Made by a program: the position numbers and the translations under genes | Origin: an uncultured Clostridia bacterium | GTDB taxonomy: Bacteria; Bacillota; Clostridia; Lachnospirales; Lachnospiraceae | Assembly: GCA_945622055.1 (NCBI GenBank) | Contig: CALZBV010000173.1 | Coordinates: 1-5,159 of the forward strand | DNA: 5,159 bases | Direction: 5' to 3' | In this document: positions 3,866 to 5,159 of the stretch, one piece after another | Numbering within the stretch: the stretch's first letter is position 1 | Layout: the number at the start of each line of letters is the position of its first letter | The notes under the pieces: generated by a model | What the model saw: the letters and a program-made list of their open reading frames with translations, nothing else | The model's database searches: none | Told to the model about the DNA's origin: nothing

Positions 3866-5159
3866 TTACACCACCGGTTCTCCACTCTTCTCTTCCGTCT
3901 GCCCGTCTCTTGGATTCTTAGGCTGCCAGCCGTCCCCCATCGGTGGAACTCCGTTTCCCATATCTCCACGGTTTCCCCACGGGTTCCCATCGTCCTCCGG
4001 GCGTCCCGGACGACCTTTTCCTCCACCCATGCCGCCAAAGCCTCCGGTTGCATTTCCAAAGTTCGTCACAACATTCGTCAAAGTCCCTGAAAATACCTCA
4101 GTGCCATTCACCAGCACCCTTGCATTGCTTTCCTTCGAAAACTCCGCTGAGGACGCAACAATGTTACTGAATTGCTTTTGTGCTGTCGCCTCAAGCACCG
4201 TTTTCCCGTCAATCTGAATCTCTACGGTACTTCCCGCCTCCGCTTTTTCCGTCAGAAATGCCGAAAGAGAATACTGTCCTGAAGCCCCCGACGGAGCCTG
4301 TGCCATTCCGCTGCTTCCGATGCAGAGAATTGAGCCACCGTTTACGGTAAAGCTGCCGTCATAATCGAGCGTACCATTGCCTTCATTGGTCGGACCATAC
4401 ACTACTACCGTTCCGCCGTTCATGGTAATACTGCCATTTGCGTCAAGTCCGTCTCCATTCGCATTTATGGTCAATATACCCCCGTTTATGTTCAACTGCG
4501 CCTTTCCGGCAGAAAACATGCCCATTCCGCCAAACCCTGTCTGACCTGTACCCTCGGTTACATTTATGCCGTCATCCTCAGAAACAATATCCAGCGTTCC
4601 TCCGGCCACCGTGATTGTCTTTGCTTCCAGACCTTCATAGCTTTTTGAAATTGCAATGTCCGGACTTCCGGCAACTATCAGTGCCTCATCCGCATGCATT
4701 CCATCGTCTCCTGCCTTTATGGTAAAAGACCCACCCATAACTTCAATCAGATTGTTGCTATGGAGCGCATCGTCCTCCGTATCAAGACTGAAACTGCCGC
4801 CATAAACGGTAATCCCATTGACCGCCTTGAGTCCCTTCACAGAAGCTGTCTCTTCGGCAGCCGGCTGTGAAGCTGGTGTTTGACCGGTAGCTTCATTGTC
4901 TCCCGGCGCTCTCCTTCCGCCAAAATCTCCAAACTTATCAAATCCGCCAAAGCCACCTCCTCCAAACGGCTCCATTCCGGTCTTCCTTTCTGCACCACCC
5001 GCACCTTTTCCGGTTGTAATCTCAAAGGTACCATCCTGAATCAACAGCATATTTTCTGCCTGTATTGCATCCTCTGCAGCTTTCAGAGAAAATCTTCCAC
5101 CATCTATCACGATCATTCCAAGTGTAACATCCTGGTCATTTGTTGATTTCAATGCATCT
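3866..5159 (-). CDS. Cthe_2159-type carbohydrate-binding beta-helix protein, 5' truncated
   Basis: About 430 codons of a longer gene; the frame is open through the right edge, so signal peptide and start are missing. A TTG at 5152 is internal (..DALKSTN..). The product resembles the Cthe_2159/DUF4353 family (PF14262), whose founding Clostridium thermocellum member is a calcium-binding right-handed beta-helix reported to bind cellulose and polygalacturonate. Acidic rung motifs recur: DALKSTN, EDAIQAEN, DDALHSNN, DDGMHADE, YEGLEAKT, DDGINVTE and GDGLDANG, typically 21-26 residues apart between insertions. The aspartates are candidate calcium ligands. A Gly/Phe-rich insertion of about 60 residues (4859-5015) interrupts the helix, a shorter one lies near 4503-4550, and a Gly/Pro-rich tail ends the protein. 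No sortase motif or membrane anchor is seen at the C-terminus. A surface or secreted glycan-binding role is likely; lyase activity is not excluded. The gene has its own terminator and is not co-transcribed with the next operon. Confidence 0.82.
   Translation of the reverse strand, partial: DALKSTNDQDVTLGMIVIDGGRFSLKAAEDAIQAENMLLIQDGTFEITTGKGAGGAERKTGMEPFGGGGFGGFDKFGDFGGRRAPGDNEATGQTPASQPAAEETASVKGLKAVNGITVYGGSFSLDTEDDALHSNNLIEVMGGSFTIKAGDDGMHADEALIVAGSPDIAISKSYEGLEAKTITVAGGTLDIVSEDDGINVTEGTGQTGFGGMGMFSAGKAQLNINGGILTINANGDGLDANGSITMNGGTVVVYGPTNEGNGTLDYDGSFTVNGGSILCIGSSGMAQAPSGASGQYSLSAFLTEKAEAGSTVEIQIDGKTVLEATAQKQFSNIVASSAEFSKESNARVLVNGTEVFSGTLTNVVTNFGNATGGFGGMGGGKGRPGRPEDDGNPWGNRGDMGNGVPPMGDGWQPKNPRDGQTEEKSGEPVV

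Noticed and set aside
3759..4217. 152-codon plus-strand frame across the terminator and the beta-helix gene's 3' end
   Set aside because: Its Pro/Phe-rich content is the antisense reading of the Gly-rich tail, and it crosses a strong terminator hairpin.

Overview
The window looks like chromosome from a low-to-moderate GC Gram-positive anaerobe of the Clostridia, most likely the Lachnospiraceae. The case rests on strong AGGAGG-type ribosome binding sites, TTGACA/TATAAT-type promoters, a KDPG aldolase with a C-terminal VOC domain, a CvpA/DUF5711 gene pair, and a Cthe_2159-type beta-helix protein. The family assignments come from recognising the proteins by eye, not from a search. Every supported gene and promoter reads on the minus strand, so the text below runs from high to low coordinates.

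Right end (5159 to 3866): the 3' part of a gene for a secreted or surface beta-helix protein of the Cthe_2159 carbohydrate-binding family. Its 5' end lies outside the window. A clear intrinsic terminator follows at 3838-3799.

Middle (3774 to 1853): a promoter at 3774-3746 drives a membrane-anchored DUF5711 protein (start 3708) and then a CvpA-family membrane protein (start 2539). The two probably form one operon of envelope genes of unknown role.

Centre-left (1730 to 561): a monocistronic eda gene encodes KDPG/KHG aldolase fused to a VOC-like domain. It has its own promoter, a perfect 16-bp palindromic operator at the transcription start, a small leader hairpin beside the ribosome binding site, and a terminator at 602-566. 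The operator suggests control by carbon source or sugar acid.

Left end (about 560 to 1): no conventional gene. It holds a 14-bp-arm hairpin, a GC-rich block of three abutting perfect palindromes, and a 10-codon ORF with a near-ideal ribosome binding site. After these come three tandem promoters with 17-bp spacers and an rRNA-type leader running off the edge. I infer that a ribosomal RNA operon (16S first) begins just left of position 1.

I see no CRISPR array, phage gene, transposase or tRNA. The least explained parts are the palindromic block with its micro-ORF, the eda control region, and the Gly/Phe-rich insertions in the beta-helix protein.
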